Positions 38,613 to 50,931 are shown, counted from the first letter of the stretch. The stretch is 64,000 bases of DNA from Maritimibacter alkaliphilus HTCC2654 (GCF_000152805.1 NZ_CH902578.1:728233-792232), one strand, 5' to 3'. Numbers and translations: made by a program. The notes: a model not told the origin generated them from the letters alone.

Positions 38613-39464
38613 ATGAATGACGTGACCCCAGTGACCGAAGCCCAGAAAATCAAACCCGTCCCGACCCTGCCCGACGCCCAGACCGTGACCGAGGTCAAAC
38701 ACTGGACCGATCGGCTGTTCTCGTTCCGCTGCACGCGCCCCGCGTCGATGCGGTTCCGTTCGGGCGAGTTCGTGATGATCGGCCTGATGGGCGACCCGGA
38801 CCCGAAAACCGGCAAACAGAAACCGCTTCTGCGGGCGTATTCCATCGCGTCGCCCTCGTGGGACGAAGAGTTGGAGTTCTATTCGATCAAGGTGCAGGAC
38901 GGTCCGCTGACCTCGAAACTCCAGCACATCCAGCCGGGCGACGAGATCATTTTGCGTCCCAAGCCCGTGGGCACCCTGGTGCATGACGCGCTGCTGCCCG
39001 GCAAGCGCATCTGGTTCTTCGCCACCGGCACCGGCTTCGCCCCCTTCGCCTCGCTCCTGCGCGACCCGCAGACCTACGAGGATTATGACGAGGTCATCAT
39101 CACCCACACCTGCCGTGAGGCGGGCGAACTGGTCTATGGCGCGGAGCTGATCGAGGGCATCAAGAACGACGAGTTGCTGCGCGAACTGATCGGTGACGAG
39201 AACCTCGCCAAGCTGAAATACTACCCGACCACGACCCGCGAAGAGAGCCCGAAGATGGGGCGGATCACCGATCTCATGCGTTCGGGCGAGGCTTTCACAG
39301 ATCTGGGTGTCGAGCCGCTCAACCCCGAGACCGACCGCGCGATGATCTGCGGCAACCTCGCCTTCAACCTCGAACTGAAGGAAATGCTCGAAGACTACGG
39401 GCTTGAGGAAGGGGCGAACTCCGACCCCAAGCACTATGTCGTCGAAAAGGCATTCCTCGACTGA
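38613..39464 (+). CDS. fpr: Ferredoxin-NADP reductase
   Basis: The 283-residue flavoprotein starts MNDVTPVTEAQKI. FAD-binding RAYSIASP and the NADP-binding region FFATGTGFAPFASLLRDP followed by THTCREAGELVYG identify the bacterial FNR (Fpr) family; the C-terminus YVVEKAFLD is typical. It exchanges electrons between NADPH and ferredoxin. It lies 64 bases after the DUF934 gene. A GGGGGC/GCCCCC hairpin sits between them without a T-run, so expression may be partly separate. It could supply reduced ferredoxin for CysI. Confidence 0.93.
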   Translation: MNDVTPVTEAQKIKPVPTLPDAQTVTEVKHWTDRLFSFRCTRPASMRFRSGEFVMIGLMGDPDPKTGKQKPLLRAYSIASPSWDEELEFYSIKVQDGPLTSKLQHIQPGDEIILRPKPVGTLVHDALLPGKRIWFFATGTGFAPFASLLRDPQTYEDYDEVIITHTCREAGELVYGAELIEGIKNDELLRELIGDENLAKLKYYPTTTREESPKMGRITDLMRSGEAFTDLGVEPLNPETDRAMICGNLAFNLELKEMLEDYGLEEGANSDPKHYVVEKAFLD

Positions 39465-39490
39465 GATCGCCCGACAGGAACATGAGCAAT

Positions 39491-39522
39491 CCGCCGCAAG
39501 CAATTGTGGCGGCTTGTTTTTT
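39491..39522 (+). terminator. Rho-independent terminator after fpr
   Basis: A nine-pair stem CCGCCGCAA/TTGTGGCGG with loop GCAA is followed by CTTGTTTTTT. The end overlaps the last codon of the convergent gene. Confidence 0.88.
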
Positions 39523-40417
39523 ATTCCAGCCCCAGCGCCGCCTCGATTTCCTCGATCACGACCGGGACCAGTGCGTCGTCACGGGCGGCGGCGTCGATCT
39601 TGGTGGCGAGCGAGGCTTTCTGCACGTCGTCCAGATCGCTGTCCTGAATGAAGGCCTTTACCGCGTCCGCTTCGAAAGCCTCCGGTGTCAGGTAGTCGGC
39701 AAGCGTCATCGGCTCAGGCTCCGGGGCGGGTTGCGGCACTGGCGCGGGGTCGGGCGCGACGGTCGCTTTCTCCTCCACCACCTCCTCGGCGGTTTCGGCT
39801 GCCGTTTGGGCCACGTCAGCCGAGGTCCGGGCGCTCTCGGCGGCGTCTTGGGCCGTGCTCATGTCCCCGTCTTCCGCTGCGGCCCGGGCCGCTTCTGCGG
39901 CGTCCTGCGCGTTTTGGGCGGCCTCCTGCGCGGTCTCTGCGGCGTTTTCGGCGGCCTCAGCGGCGTCGACGTCACCCGCACTCTCGGCGTCTTCCACCGC
40001 AGCCTCGGCCTCCTGCGCGGCGTCCAGCGCCGCGTCTGCGGCGTCCTGCGCCGCTTCGACTTCGCGGTTGGTCCCGTCCGCGGCCGCGTCGGCGGGTGTT
40101 TCCGGGTCCGCCGCTTCCATCGCCTCTTCGACATCGGTGGCGATCCGTTCGGCCTCGTCTGCGTCGCTTGGGGCATCGGCTGCCGCAGCCGCTTCGCGCG
40201 CCTGTTCGGCGGCCTCGGTCGCCGCAGCCTCGGTCTCGTCCATCGGTTCTTCGGCGACGGTGTCCGCCGTGGCGTTCTCCACCGCTTCCTCCACGATGTC
40301 GCCTGCATCCTGCGCCGCCTGTTCGACCCCCGTCGGATCGCCCTGCTGCGCGTTCCAGACATAGCCGCCGACGACGACCACCGCGCCCACGACGAGCACC
40401 ATCACACTGCGGTTCAT
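39521..40417 (-). CDS. Membrane-anchored acidic alanine-rich coiled-coil protein
   Basis: The 298-residue protein starts MNRSVMVLVVGAVVVVGGY, one membrane anchor. Residues 30-225 are almost only Ala, Glu, Asp, Thr and Gln with a helical pattern (AAQDAADAALDAAQEAEAAVEDA), then a Pro-rich hinge (PDPAPVPQPAPEPEP) and a 55-residue C-terminal domain (TLADYLTPEAFEADAVKAFIQDS). It could span the periplasm as a long helix holding the end domain near the envelope. No known family; function not inferred. The composition resembles the linker of the OmpA-type protein at 42843-44786. Confidence 0.72.
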   Translation of the reverse strand: MNRSVMVLVVGAVVVVGGYVWNAQQGDPTGVEQAAQDAGDIVEEAVENATADTVAEEPMDETEAAATEAAEQAREAAAAADAPSDADEAERIATDVEEAMEAADPETPADAAADGTNREVEAAQDAADAALDAAQEAEAAVEDAESAGDVDAAEAAENAAETAQEAAQNAQDAAEAARAAAEDGDMSTAQDAAESARTSADVAQTAAETAEEVVEEKATVAPDPAPVPQPAPEPEPMTLADYLTPEAFEADAVKAFIQDSDLDDVQKASLATKIDAAARDDALVPVVIEEIEAALGLE

Positions 40418-40598
40418 TTCGACCTTCCTTTTCTCAGCCGGCATCTTCCGGCACACCATGATAGGCGGGTCGCGGGCAAAACCGTCAAGCTCCTAAAATA
40501 TTTGGCCCTCTTCCCGCAGATATCGGCTTGAAAGCCCACCGGGCCGGCCTTAGGTTCTGGCCCCAAACTTTCCTGCCAACGAACGAAGGAATTCAACC

Positions 40599-41144
40599 AT
40601 AGCCCGTAGACCCCACAACGCGCCGCCAACGCGCGATACCGGCCCCCGAGTGAACGAAAAGATCAGGGCCCCTGAAATTCGACTGATCGGTGCCGAAGGC
40701 GAAAACGTCGGCGTCGTGTCCCCGCAGCGGGGCATGGAATTGGCCGAACAAGCCGGTCTCGACCTCGTCGAAATCTCTCCGAATGCGACCCCGCCGGTCT
40801 GCAAGATCATGGATTTCGGCAAGTTCAAATACGAGACCCAGAAGCGGGAAGCGGAAGCGCGCAAGAAGCAGAAGACCATCGAGGTCAAAGAGGTCAAGTT
40901 CCGTCCGAATACGGACGTGCACGATTACGACGTGAAGATGAAGAACGTCGTGAAGTTCCTTGAAAAAGGCGACAAGGTGAAGGTCACGCTCCGCTTCCGG
41001 GGCCGCGAGATGGCGCACCAGAACCTTGGCCGCGACCTGCTGGAACGGGTCGCCGAGGACGTGAAGGAAATCGGCAAGGTCGAGAACATGCCGAAGATGG
41101 AAGGCCGCCAGATGATCATGATGATCGGGCCGCTGACCAAGTAA
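40599..41144 (+). CDS. infC: Translation initiation factor IF-3, apparent ATA start
   Basis: The 181-residue protein has the N domain ([21 protein letters not shown]), a lysine-rich linker and the C domain ([31 protein letters not shown]). A GTG at 40650 lies at the conserved V of PRVNEKI and would delete the N-terminal residues found in homologues ([16 protein letters not shown]). The only suitable upstream codon is ATA at 40599, eight bases after AAGGA. infC is known for rare starts (AUU in E. coli), used by IF-3 to limit its own synthesis. No rpmI-rplT follows. Confidence 0.95.
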   Translation: MARRPHNAPPTRDTGPRVNEKIRAPEIRLIGAEGENVGVVSPQRGMELAEQAGLDLVEISPNATPPVCKIMDFGKFKYETQKREAEARKKQKTIEVKEVKFRPNTDVHDYDVKMKNVVKFLEKGDKVKVTLRFRGREMAHQNLGRDLLERVAEDVKEIGKVENMPKMEGRQMIMMIGPLTK

Positions 41145-41167
41145 CGCCGCCCATCATGGCGTGAGAA

Positions 41168-41194
41168 AGCCCTGCCGATCCGGCAGGGCTTTTT
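41168..41194 (+). terminator. Rho-independent terminator after infC
   Basis: AGCCCTGCCG/CGGCAGGGCT around ATC, followed by TTTTT. The minus strand also has a short run of T's, so it may act for the convergent gene too. Confidence 0.9.
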
Positions 41195-41200
41195 CGTTGG

Positions 41201-42745
41201 TCATTCGCCTTCTTGTGCGAGGCCCGCGTAGCGGATGCGCGTCAGTTGCGCGACCTCGCGTTTCCACGTGGTCAGATCCTTGGGCGAGAACTTGGCGAGC
41301 GCATCGTGACCGCAGGCGCGTGCCATCACCTGCATGAGTTGCGTGGATGCGCCGAAGAACCGGGCGAGCTTGGCGGCACCGACCTCGACGTCGAGCCGTT
41401 TGCGGAGCTCCTCCTTCTGCGTGGCTACGCCGGTCGGGCAGTTGTTCGTGTGGCACATCCTTGCGCCCACGCAGCCGACCGACTGGATCGCGGAATTGCC
41501 AAGCGCCACGGCGTCGGCCCCGAGCGCCAGCGCCTTGACGAAATCCTCCGGCACCCGCAGCCCGCCCGTGACGACAAGCGTGATTTCGCGCCCGGCCTTT
41601 CGGTCCAGATGCGCCCGCGCCCGGGCGAGTGCCGGGATTGTCGGGACCGAGATATGGTCACGAAAGATCAGCGGCGCCGCCCCCGTGCCGCCCCCGCGCC
41701 CGTCGAGGATGATGTAGTCGGCGCTGGCCGCCAGCGCGAAGTCGATGTCGTCCTCGATATGGTTGGCGGACAGCTTGAACCCGATTGGGATGCCGCCCGA
41801 GCGTTCCCGCACCTCGTCGGCCATCTTTTTGAAGTCCTCGGGTGTATCGAGGTCCGGGAAGGTCGCGGGCGAGACCGCGTCCTGCCCTTTTTCCAGCCCG
41901 CGCACTTGGGCGATCTTGTCGGTGACCTTGGAGGCCGGAAGATGCCCGCCGGTGCCCGTCTTGGCCGCCTGCCCGCCCTTAAAATGGAACGCCTGAACCA
42001 TCTCGGCGATCTCGGGCGACCAACCGAACCCGGCGGAAGCATATTCGTAGAAGTAGCGCGAGTTTTCGGCCTGCTCCTCGGGAAACATACCGCCCTCGCC
42101 CGACGCGATGCCGGTTCCGGCGGCTTCGGCCCCCTTGGCAAGCGCGATCTTGGCCTCGGGCGACAGCGCGCCGAAGCTCATGTCGGTGACGAAGAGCGGG
42201 ATGTTCAGCATCAGCGGCTTTTTCGCGCGCGGGCCGATCACCGTTTCAGTCGCCACATGGGCGTCGTCCATCAGCGGTTTTCGGGCCAGTTGCGCGGGCA
42301 GGATCTGGATATCGTCCCAGAGCGGCAAGTCCTTGCGCGGAACGCCCATCGCGCCGACCTCGCCATGTTGGCCCTTCAGCCCGTTCTTCGCCATGTCGTG
42401 AATGCGCGCGACGGTCGGCTCCTCGGGTGTGGGTTCCGCCTCGGGCGCGCCGTCCCCGTCGTTCACGGGCGACGGGTCGCCCGGTTCGAGATCGTCGTCC
42501 AGCTTTGCATGGGTGCCGTCGCAATAGGGCTGATCCCCCGTCGCCTTGCACCGGCACAGATAGGCCGTGCCGCTTTCCTCGGCTGTGAAGCCGACCGGCG
42601 TGATCCCGGTGCCCTTGTGGGAACCGTCGCAGAAGGGTTGGTTCTGCGACCGCCCGCAGCGGCACCAATAGTATTCCTTGCCTTCTTCAAGCTCCACTTC
42701 GGCGGGGGATTTAGCGGCGATGATCGGGACCTCGTCCTTTTCCAT
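41201..42745 (-). CDS. CDGSH-CDGSH-glutamate synthase domain fusion protein
   Basis: The 514-residue protein has two CDGSH iron-sulfur domains at the N-terminus (ligands C28, C30, C39, H43 and C64, C66, C75, H79, both fitting CxCx2(S/T)x3PxCDG(S/T)H). An acidic Pro-rich linker follows, then from about residue 110 the FMN-binding domain of glutamate synthase ([61 protein letters not shown]). The 3Fe-4S motif [12 protein letters not shown] is intact. No glutaminase domain is present, so ammonia-dependent or unrelated redox chemistry is likely. The substrate is unknown. Confidence 0.9.
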   Translation of the reverse strand: MEKDEVPIIAAKSPAEVELEEGKEYYWCRCGRSQNQPFCDGSHKGTGITPVGFTAEESGTAYLCRCKATGDQPYCDGTHAKLDDDLEPGDPSPVNDGDGAPEAEPTPEEPTVARIHDMAKNGLKGQHGEVGAMGVPRKDLPLWDDIQILPAQLARKPLMDDAHVATETVIGPRAKKPLMLNIPLFVTDMSFGALSPEAKIALAKGAEAAGTGIASGEGGMFPEEQAENSRYFYEYASAGFGWSPEIAEMVQAFHFKGGQAAKTGTGGHLPASKVTDKIAQVRGLEKGQDAVSPATFPDLDTPEDFKKMADEVRERSGGIPIGFKLSANHIEDDIDFALAASADYIILDGRGGGTGAAPLIFRDHISVPTIPALARARAHLDRKAGREITLVVTGGLRVPEDFVKALALGADAVALGNSAIQSVGCVGARMCHTNNCPTGVATQKEELRKRLDVEVGAAKLARFFGASTQLMQVMARACGHDALAKFSPKDLTTWKREVAQLTRIRYAGLAQEGE

Positions 42746-42789
42746 CTGGCTGACCTCTCTGTTTGAATTCCTTTATTCGACTACGCATG

Positions 42790-42820
42790 AAAAGGGCGCG
42801 AGGATCAAATCCTCGCGCCC
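42790..42820 (-). terminator. Rho-independent terminator after the OmpA-family gene
   Basis: GGGCGCGAGGAT and ATCCTCGCGCCC form a perfect 12-pair stem with loop CAA; TTTT follows on the minus strand. Confidence 0.9.
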
Positions 42821-42842
42821 AAATCCTTGATCTTTCAACCGC

Positions 42843-44786
42843 TTATTGCAGGAGCGGCGTGATGTTGCGGACGTTGGCCCGGCGGTTCTGCCGCTCGGCC
42901 TCCGAGGTCACGATCTTAAGCTCGCTTTCCCCGTAGCCCTGCGTGATCATGTTCTCGGGCGGAACGTCGAAGTACTCGGTCAGCGCGAGGGCCACGCTTT
43001 CGGCACGACGGTCCGACAGGGCCAGGTTATAGGCCGCGCCACCGACCGCGTCGGTATGACCTTCGATCAGGAAGACCGCGTCGGGACGCTCTTCGATGAC
43101 GCTGCGGATCGCCTGACCCAAAGCGGCCAGCTCTTCCGCCTGCCCCGACCGGATCACGGCCGAGCCGGTGTCGAAGGTGATCGCATCCACCTCGATCACG
43201 GGGGCGAGGTCACGCACGCCCGAGAACTGACGCACCTGACGCAGCGAATAGGTGCGGCCCGGATCGCGGTCCATCGAAGCCATCAGGGCCTCGCGCAGCG
43301 CCGCCTCGTCCGAATCCGACGCGCGGATGTCGTCGATCGGCTCATAGTCCTGCACGTCCTGCTGGCTGACAGGTTGCGCCTCGACGGTATCGTCGAACAG
43401 CACGTACTGGTCGCCGTTCGGCATGACGCGGGTCCGCTTGAGCACGGTGCCGTCCGCGGCACGAATGGTCACGATGCGCACGCCGTTGTCACGCTCGACG
43501 ACCGTGCGGGTCGAACCGTCGTTGTAGGACTTGGTCGAGACAACGACGCCCGGCTGACGCAGGATCGTGTCGTCGTTCTTCAGCACCTGATAGGTGCCAT
43601 CGGGGTTCTGAACGACGATGCGGTCACCCGAGTTCGACACGATTTCCTTGCCATTGGCGAGGATGGTGCCGACGGCGATCCCGCCAAGACCGGCAAGCAC
43701 GAGCTTTTCGAAATCGGTCAGCTGGCGGTTGAGGCCCGAGCCGTTGTTGTTGCCGCCATTGTTCGACGCGGCAGCTTCCTCGGTCACGGTCGCCGTGGTT
43801 TCGAATTCCTCACCCGAGGACCGGGCTTCGGCTTCGGTCACCTCTTCGACGACGACATCGTCATCCGACGCCATGTCTTCGTCCGTGGCTTCCGCCTCGG
43901 CATCCGCAGCGGCGGCGGCTTCGGGCGCCTGATCTTCCATCGGCTCTTCGGGGGCTGACGGCGCCTGCGCGGTTTCGGCCGAGGTCTCTTCCTCGATCCG
44001 CTCACCTGCGGTCATTTCCTCGTCCGACGCTTCGGCTTCGGCTTCGGCGGTGGCTTCGGCGTTCGCGTCTTCTTCAAGCGCGTCGGCCAGTGCGTCTTCG
44101 TCGCTCGCCGCTTCGGCTTCGGCTTCGGCTTCTGCGGTCGCTTCAGCTTCGGCTTCCACGGTTTCGTCTGCCGGCAGCTCTTCGGCCAGCTCTTGCGCCG
44201 CGTCGCCGGCTTCCTCTTCAGCCGCGTCCGCCGCAGCTTCCGCGGTGTCGGCCGCATCTTCGGCGGTCTGCTCTGCCGCATCCGCCGCGTCCTCGGCGGT
44301 CTGTTCGACGGCGTCGCCAGCCTGTTCGGCGGTTTCCTGAACCGTATCGGCAGCCTCTTCGCCCGCGTCCACCAGATCGTTGGCGAGGTTTTCGACCAGG
44401 CCTTCATCGTCGGCTTGCGCTTCGGCTTCCGCTTCCACTTCGGCCTCGGCCTGTGCGTCGGCCCGTCCCGGCGCATCGGCGGCGGGCGTTTCATCGGCCA
44501 CGTCCTGACCCGGCGCATCCGGCGTCGCGGGTTCAGCGGGCGTTTCCGGTTCCTGCGGCGCGGTCTCGGCCTGCTCGCCTTCCTCCGCCTCGCTGGGCAT
44601 CAGGGTTTCCTTGGCGAGTTCCATTGCGCTTTCGACCCGCACGCCGTTTTCGGTCACGCAGGGAAACGGTCCGGTGACCGTGCACTCTTCGAGGTTCTCT
44701 TCGGCATCCTGAGCCAGCACCGGCGGCGTCATCAGCGCCGTGCACAGTGCGACGACCGAGGTCGATTTCAGAGCGTTCTTGAGCAT
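42843..44786 (-). CDS. OmpA-family protein with long acidic Ala/Glu-rich region
   Basis: The 647-residue protein starts MLKNALKSTSVVALCTALM with a signal peptide ending near VLAQ. A short segment with two cysteines (LEECTVTGPFPCVTENG) is followed by about 270 residues of Ala/Glu/Asp/Thr-rich low complexity, a hydrophobic stretch near residue 362 (LVLAGLGGIAVGTILANGK), and the C-terminal OmpA domain at about 530-645 (ITFDTGSAVIRSGQ, LIEGHTDAVGGAAYNLALSDRRAESVA). OmpA domains bind peptidoglycan. The long linker could span the periplasm. A terminator follows. Confidence 0.88.
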   Translation of the reverse strand: MLKNALKSTSVVALCTALMTPPVLAQDAEENLEECTVTGPFPCVTENGVRVESAMELAKETLMPSEAEEGEQAETAPQEPETPAEPATPDAPGQDVADETPAADAPGRADAQAEAEVEAEAEAQADDEGLVENLANDLVDAGEEAADTVQETAEQAGDAVEQTAEDAADAAEQTAEDAADTAEAAADAAEEEAGDAAQELAEELPADETVEAEAEATAEAEAEAEAASDEDALADALEEDANAEATAEAEAEASDEEMTAGERIEEETSAETAQAPSAPEEPMEDQAPEAAAAADAEAEATDEDMASDDDVVVEEVTEAEARSSGEEFETTATVTEEAAASNNGGNNNGSGLNRQLTDFEKLVLAGLGGIAVGTILANGKEIVSNSGDRIVVQNPDGTYQVLKNDDTILRQPGVVVSTKSYNDGSTRTVVERDNGVRIVTIRAADGTVLKRTRVMPNGDQYVLFDDTVEAQPVSQQDVQDYEPIDDIRASDSDEAALREALMASMDRDPGRTYSLRQVRQFSGVRDLAPVIEVDAITFDTGSAVIRSGQAEELAALGQAIRSVIEERPDAVFLIEGHTDAVGGAAYNLALSDRRAESVALALTEYFDVPPENMITQGYGESELKIVTSEAERQNRRANVRNITPLLQ

Positions 44787-44935
44787 GTTGTGGTATCTCC
44801 GTGTTCTGCCCGAGCCTTGGGCTTCGTTGGCGCATCAACGTCGAAGGTATGGGTCGGGTTCCTAGACGACCTGCAAGAAAATGAGACACCTCAGCGGTAA
44901 TCCGCTGAAAACACGCGCGTTTAGGCGAAACAAAG

Positions 44936-44961
44936 AAAAACCGCGCCCCAATGGGACGCGG
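44936..44961 (-). terminator. Probable terminator after coxM
   Basis: CCGCGCCCC / GGGACGCGG form an imperfect stem, with TTTTT after it on the minus strand. It closes the coxS-L-M operon. Confidence 0.75.
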
Positions 44962-44987
44962 CGTCGTTTTCAAATGTGGGGCTGGCG

Positions 44988-45770
44988 TCAGCCCGCCTTC
45001 ATCACCGCGCGTTTGGTGATGACACCCACAAGGTGCGCGCGGTATTCCGGCGTGCCGTGCAAATCGCCGATCATGCCATCCGCCGGCACCGAGAGCCCTT
45101 CGAGCGCCGAGGGGGCGAAGTTGGATGACAGCGCCTCTTCCGCTTCGGTCCAGCGGAACACGCCGCCTTCCGAGGCCCCCGTGACAGCCACGCGAACGCC
45201 ATTCGCGCCCTTGGTCACGAACACCCCGACGAGGGCGAAGCGCGACGCGGGCTGCTCGAACTTCACATAGGCCGCTTTTTCCGGGATCGGGAACTTGACG
45301 GCGGTGATGATCTCACCCTCGTCCAGAGCCGTCTCGAAGAGGCCTGTGAAGTAATTGTCCGCCGCAATCTCGCGATTGTTGGTGACGATGGTCGCGCCCG
45401 AGGCGAGCGCCGCCGCCGGATAGCAGGCCGAGGGGTCGTTGTTGGCGAGCGAGCCGCCGATGGTTCCCCGGTTGCGCACATGTGGGTCGCCGATGTGGCC
45501 CGCAAGGTCGGACAGCGCCGGGTAGGAGCCGTCCTTGGCGACGTCGGCATGGCAGGTCGCCCCGCCGATGGTGAGGGTGCCGCCCTCGTTCTTGATACCC
45601 TTGAGCTCGTCGATGCCCGTCAGGGACACGAGGGTCGAGGGCATCGCCAGACGCTGTTTCAACGTCGGGATGAGGGTCTGACCGCCGGAGAGGGGCTGCG
45701 CCTCCTCCCCGCCTAGAGCCTTGATCGCATCGGCCAGCGTGGTCGGCCGTTCCAGTTCGAATGCGTACAT
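44988..45770 (-). CDS. coxM: Carbon monoxide dehydrogenase-type medium (FAD) subunit
   Basis: The 260-residue flavoprotein subunit has the two FAD-contact motifs AQPLSGGQTLIPTLKQ and RNRGTIGGSLANNDPSACYP, and the CODH-type C-terminal domain. It passes electrons from the 2Fe-2S subunit to the respiratory chain. It is the last gene in the order S-L-M, 15 bases after coxL. The form I enzyme has the order M-S-L, so the order supports a form II enzyme. Confidence 0.92.
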   Translation of the reverse strand: MYAFELERPTTLADAIKALGGEEAQPLSGGQTLIPTLKQRLAMPSTLVSLTGIDELKGIKNEGGTLTIGGATCHADVAKDGSYPALSDLAGHIGDPHVRNRGTIGGSLANNDPSACYPAAALASGATIVTNNREIAADNYFTGLFETALDEGEIITAVKFPIPEKAAYVKFEQPASRFALVGVFVTKGANGVRVAVTGASEGGVFRWTEAEEALSSNFAPSALEGLSVPADGMIGDLHGTPEYRAHLVGVITKRAVMKAG

Positions 45771-45785
45771 GGTGTCGGTCCTTCC

Positions 45786-48152
<2,367 letters not shown>

Positions 48153-48188
48153 GGTAATCCTCCCTGGATTGTCGCTGGCTGTGCGCCG

Positions 48189-48674
<486 letters not shown>

Positions 48675-48796
48675 GAGATCCTCCCTATTGAACCTGTACT
48701 AGACCACCGATCCCGGCCTCTGAGAACCGGGTATCTCGATGTAAATCCCTGTTGATTTGGCAATTTTCCGTGACCGATTGCTATAGTCCTAAAGTG

Positions 48797-49792
48797 TCAT
48801 CCTCCCCGGGGTTGTTTTCGTGTGGGTATCTCTTTCAACAGCCCGCCGACTCCCATCGCGCCGACCTCGGCGCTGGTCGGCGGATGCCCGGCGGCAAGCC
48901 GTTCCAGCACCCAGTCGGCGCCGTTCATCGCGGGCGAGCGGGCGCAGCCCGGCAGGCCGATGACGGGACGCCCATCCCCGAGCGCCCCGTAAAACAACAG
49001 GTTTCCGGGGTCGACCGGCATCCCGAAGCGGGTCACCTGCCCGCCGGCCTGCCTGAGGGCTTCGGGGCCGACATCCGCCGGGTCCGACGTGGCCGACGCG
49101 GTCAGCACGAGGATCATCGCCGTCTTCACCCCCCTGATGGCGTCGGCGACCGCTTGGGCTTCGTGCGGCACCTGCACGGTATCGGCCAGCGTCATGCCAA
49201 GCGAAGTGAGTCGCCCCTCAATAGCCTTGAACCCCTTGCCGGTCTCTTCGCCGGACCCGGCGTCATGGGTGGTGACGATGAGCGTGGCATCGGGCGTCAC
49301 CACCGGGGCAAGCCGCACCGCGCCGCGCCCCAGCGCCGCCGCCTTGTCGACCGACGCGCGCGCGGCGCCATAGGCGATGACCTTGACCGTCGCGACCATC
49401 CCCCCCTCGCCCATCCGGCGCCAATTGGGGACGGTGGCAAGCGTCACCATATCGTCGACCGCGTTCACCGCGTGAAGCCGGTCGGCATCGAGATGCGCCA
49501 GCCCGATCCTCGTCGCGTGGATGTTGACCCGTCCGGTGAAAGGCTTCGAGAGCCGCAGCCCCTCGCCCCCGTCCACGAGCGCATGGGCCAGCGTCATCGC
49601 CGCCTCGTCCTCACCCAGATCGCCCGGTCCCAACCGCGCGACCGTCACCCGCGCGATGCCCGCTGCGCCAAGCGCCGCCACGTGATCTGTATTCAGCACG
49701 GTGCCCTTCTTGAGCTTGCCACCGGGCAAGGCGACCGAATGGGCCAGAACGGCACCTGCGGCCTCGCCTACCGTGACCGCGCCGAACTCCAT
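48797..49792 (-). CDS. Molybdopterin-binding (MoCF) domain protein
   Basis: The 331-residue protein starts [19 protein letters not shown] at an ATG overlapping the xdhC stop (TGATG). The N-terminal part resembles MoeA domain pieces (GKLKKGTVLNTDHV), and the C-terminal part has the MoCF fold (KTAMILVLTASATSDPADVGPEAL, GRPVIGLPGCARSPAMNGADWVL). Such proteins bind molybdopterin and probably help finish or deliver the cofactor to the adjacent molybdo-hydroxylase. It lies directly upstream of coxS with a 122-base gap. Confidence 0.83.
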   Translation of the reverse strand: MEFGAVTVGEAAGAVLAHSVALPGGKLKKGTVLNTDHVAALGAAGIARVTVARLGPGDLGEDEAAMTLAHALVDGGEGLRLSKPFTGRVNIHATRIGLAHLDADRLHAVNAVDDMVTLATVPNWRRMGEGGMVATVKVIAYGAARASVDKAAALGRGAVRLAPVVTPDATLIVTTHDAGSGEETGKGFKAIEGRLTSLGMTLADTVQVPHEAQAVADAIRGVKTAMILVLTASATSDPADVGPEALRQAGGQVTRFGMPVDPGNLLFYGALGDGRPVIGLPGCARSPAMNGADWVLERLAAGHPPTSAEVGAMGVGGLLKEIPTRKQPRGG

Positions 49793-50760
49793 CAGCCCTG
49801 CCTCAGCGCCTGCGTGATCTGCGCCATCACCGAAATCGCGATCTCGGCGGGGCTTTTCGACCCGATATCCAGCCCCACGGGCGCATGAATTCTGGCGATC
49901 TGGTCGTCGGAATACCCCCGCGCCTTCAACCGATCCACCCGCTTGGCATGGGTGCGGGTCGATCCCAATGAGCCGAGGTAGAAGCACTCCGACGCAATCG
50001 CCGCCTCGATGGCCGGGTCGTCGATCTTGGGATCGTGGCTCAAAGTGACCACCGCCGTGCGCGTGTCGAGACCGTAGTCCGGCAGCACCTCGTCCGGGTA
50101 ATCCTCGCGGATGTCCTCGCCGGGAAAGCGGTGCTCCTGCGCGAAGGCCCCGCGCGGGTCGATGATAAGCGGATCGTAACCCGCGAGCCGTGCCATCGGC
50201 ACCAGCGCCTGCGCGATGTGCACGGCACCGACCACGACCATACGCAGCGGCGGGTTGTGGACGGCGACGAAGGTCTGCTCGTCCTCCTCGAACCCCGACC
50301 GATCGCCCCGGAACCGTTCGGGATAGTCCTCCCGGCCTACAAGTTTGCGCTCCCACGTCCCGGTGTTCACCACGTAGCCCACCGGCCTGCGCGCCGCGCG
50401 CTTGTCGACAAGGTCCGCCAGAACCTCCTCTGACACCGCTTGGCCCACCGGCTCGACCAGCACCCGGATCGTGCCGCCACAGGCCAGCCCGACCGCGAAG
50501 GCCTCGTCATCGGACACGCCGAAGGTCAGGAGCCGGGATTTGCCGTCCTCGACCGCTTCCAAGGCCTCGACGATCACCGCACCTTCGACGCAACCGCCCG
50601 AGACCGAGCCCTGAATTTCCCCGGTGCCCGACACCGCAAGCTGGCTGCCCACGGGCCGTGGTGCAGACCCCCAGGTCTGGACGACCGTGGCAAGAACCGC
50701 GCCCTTCCCGGCGCGATGCCAATCCAATGCCACCTCGGGAAAATCGTCAAACCGGTCCAT
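49792..50760 (-). CDS. xdhC: XdhC/CoxI family molybdoenzyme maturation protein
   Basis: The 322-residue protein starts [14 protein letters not shown]. The N-terminal XdhC segments ([52 protein letters not shown]) are followed by the C-terminal Rossmann domain ([45 protein letters not shown]). XdhC proteins bind molybdenum cofactor and assist its sulfuration and insertion into xanthine dehydrogenase-type enzymes. Its place before the MoCF protein and coxSLM suggests it serves this enzyme. It is divergent from trpC. Confidence 0.92.
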   Translation of the reverse strand: MDRFDDFPEVALDWHRAGKGAVLATVVQTWGSAPRPVGSQLAVSGTGEIQGSVSGGCVEGAVIVEALEAVEDGKSRLLTFGVSDDEAFAVGLACGGTIRVLVEPVGQAVSEEVLADLVDKRAARRPVGYVVNTGTWERKLVGREDYPERFRGDRSGFEEDEQTFVAVHNPPLRMVVVGAVHIAQALVPMARLAGYDPLIIDPRGAFAQEHRFPGEDIREDYPDEVLPDYGLDTRTAVVTLSHDPKIDDPAIEAAIASECFYLGSLGSTRTHAKRVDRLKARGYSDDQIARIHAPVGLDIGSKSPAEIAISVMAQITQALRQG

Positions 50761-50931
50761 CAATGGTCCTCCACTCACCCCCGACCCTGCCCCCCGCACC
50801 GCACAAGAGCAAGTCCCTCTCTGTGGTCAGCGCCGAGCCTTCGACCAAAGTCTGAGGCGCGGGGGCCAGGCCGCGCAGATTTTGCCAACAGCAACTTGCC
50901 CAAGTCCCGCGCCCTGCGTAAACCCGTGCGC

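Noticed and set aside
40650..41144. infC beginning at GTG 40650
   Set aside because: It would remove the conserved N-terminal residues, and no ribosome-binding site is placed for it; the AAGGA fits the ATA.
48797..50356. 519-codon minus frame as a single molybdopterin protein
   Set aside because: The first 188 codons are an out-of-frame reading of xdhC; the real start is at 49792.
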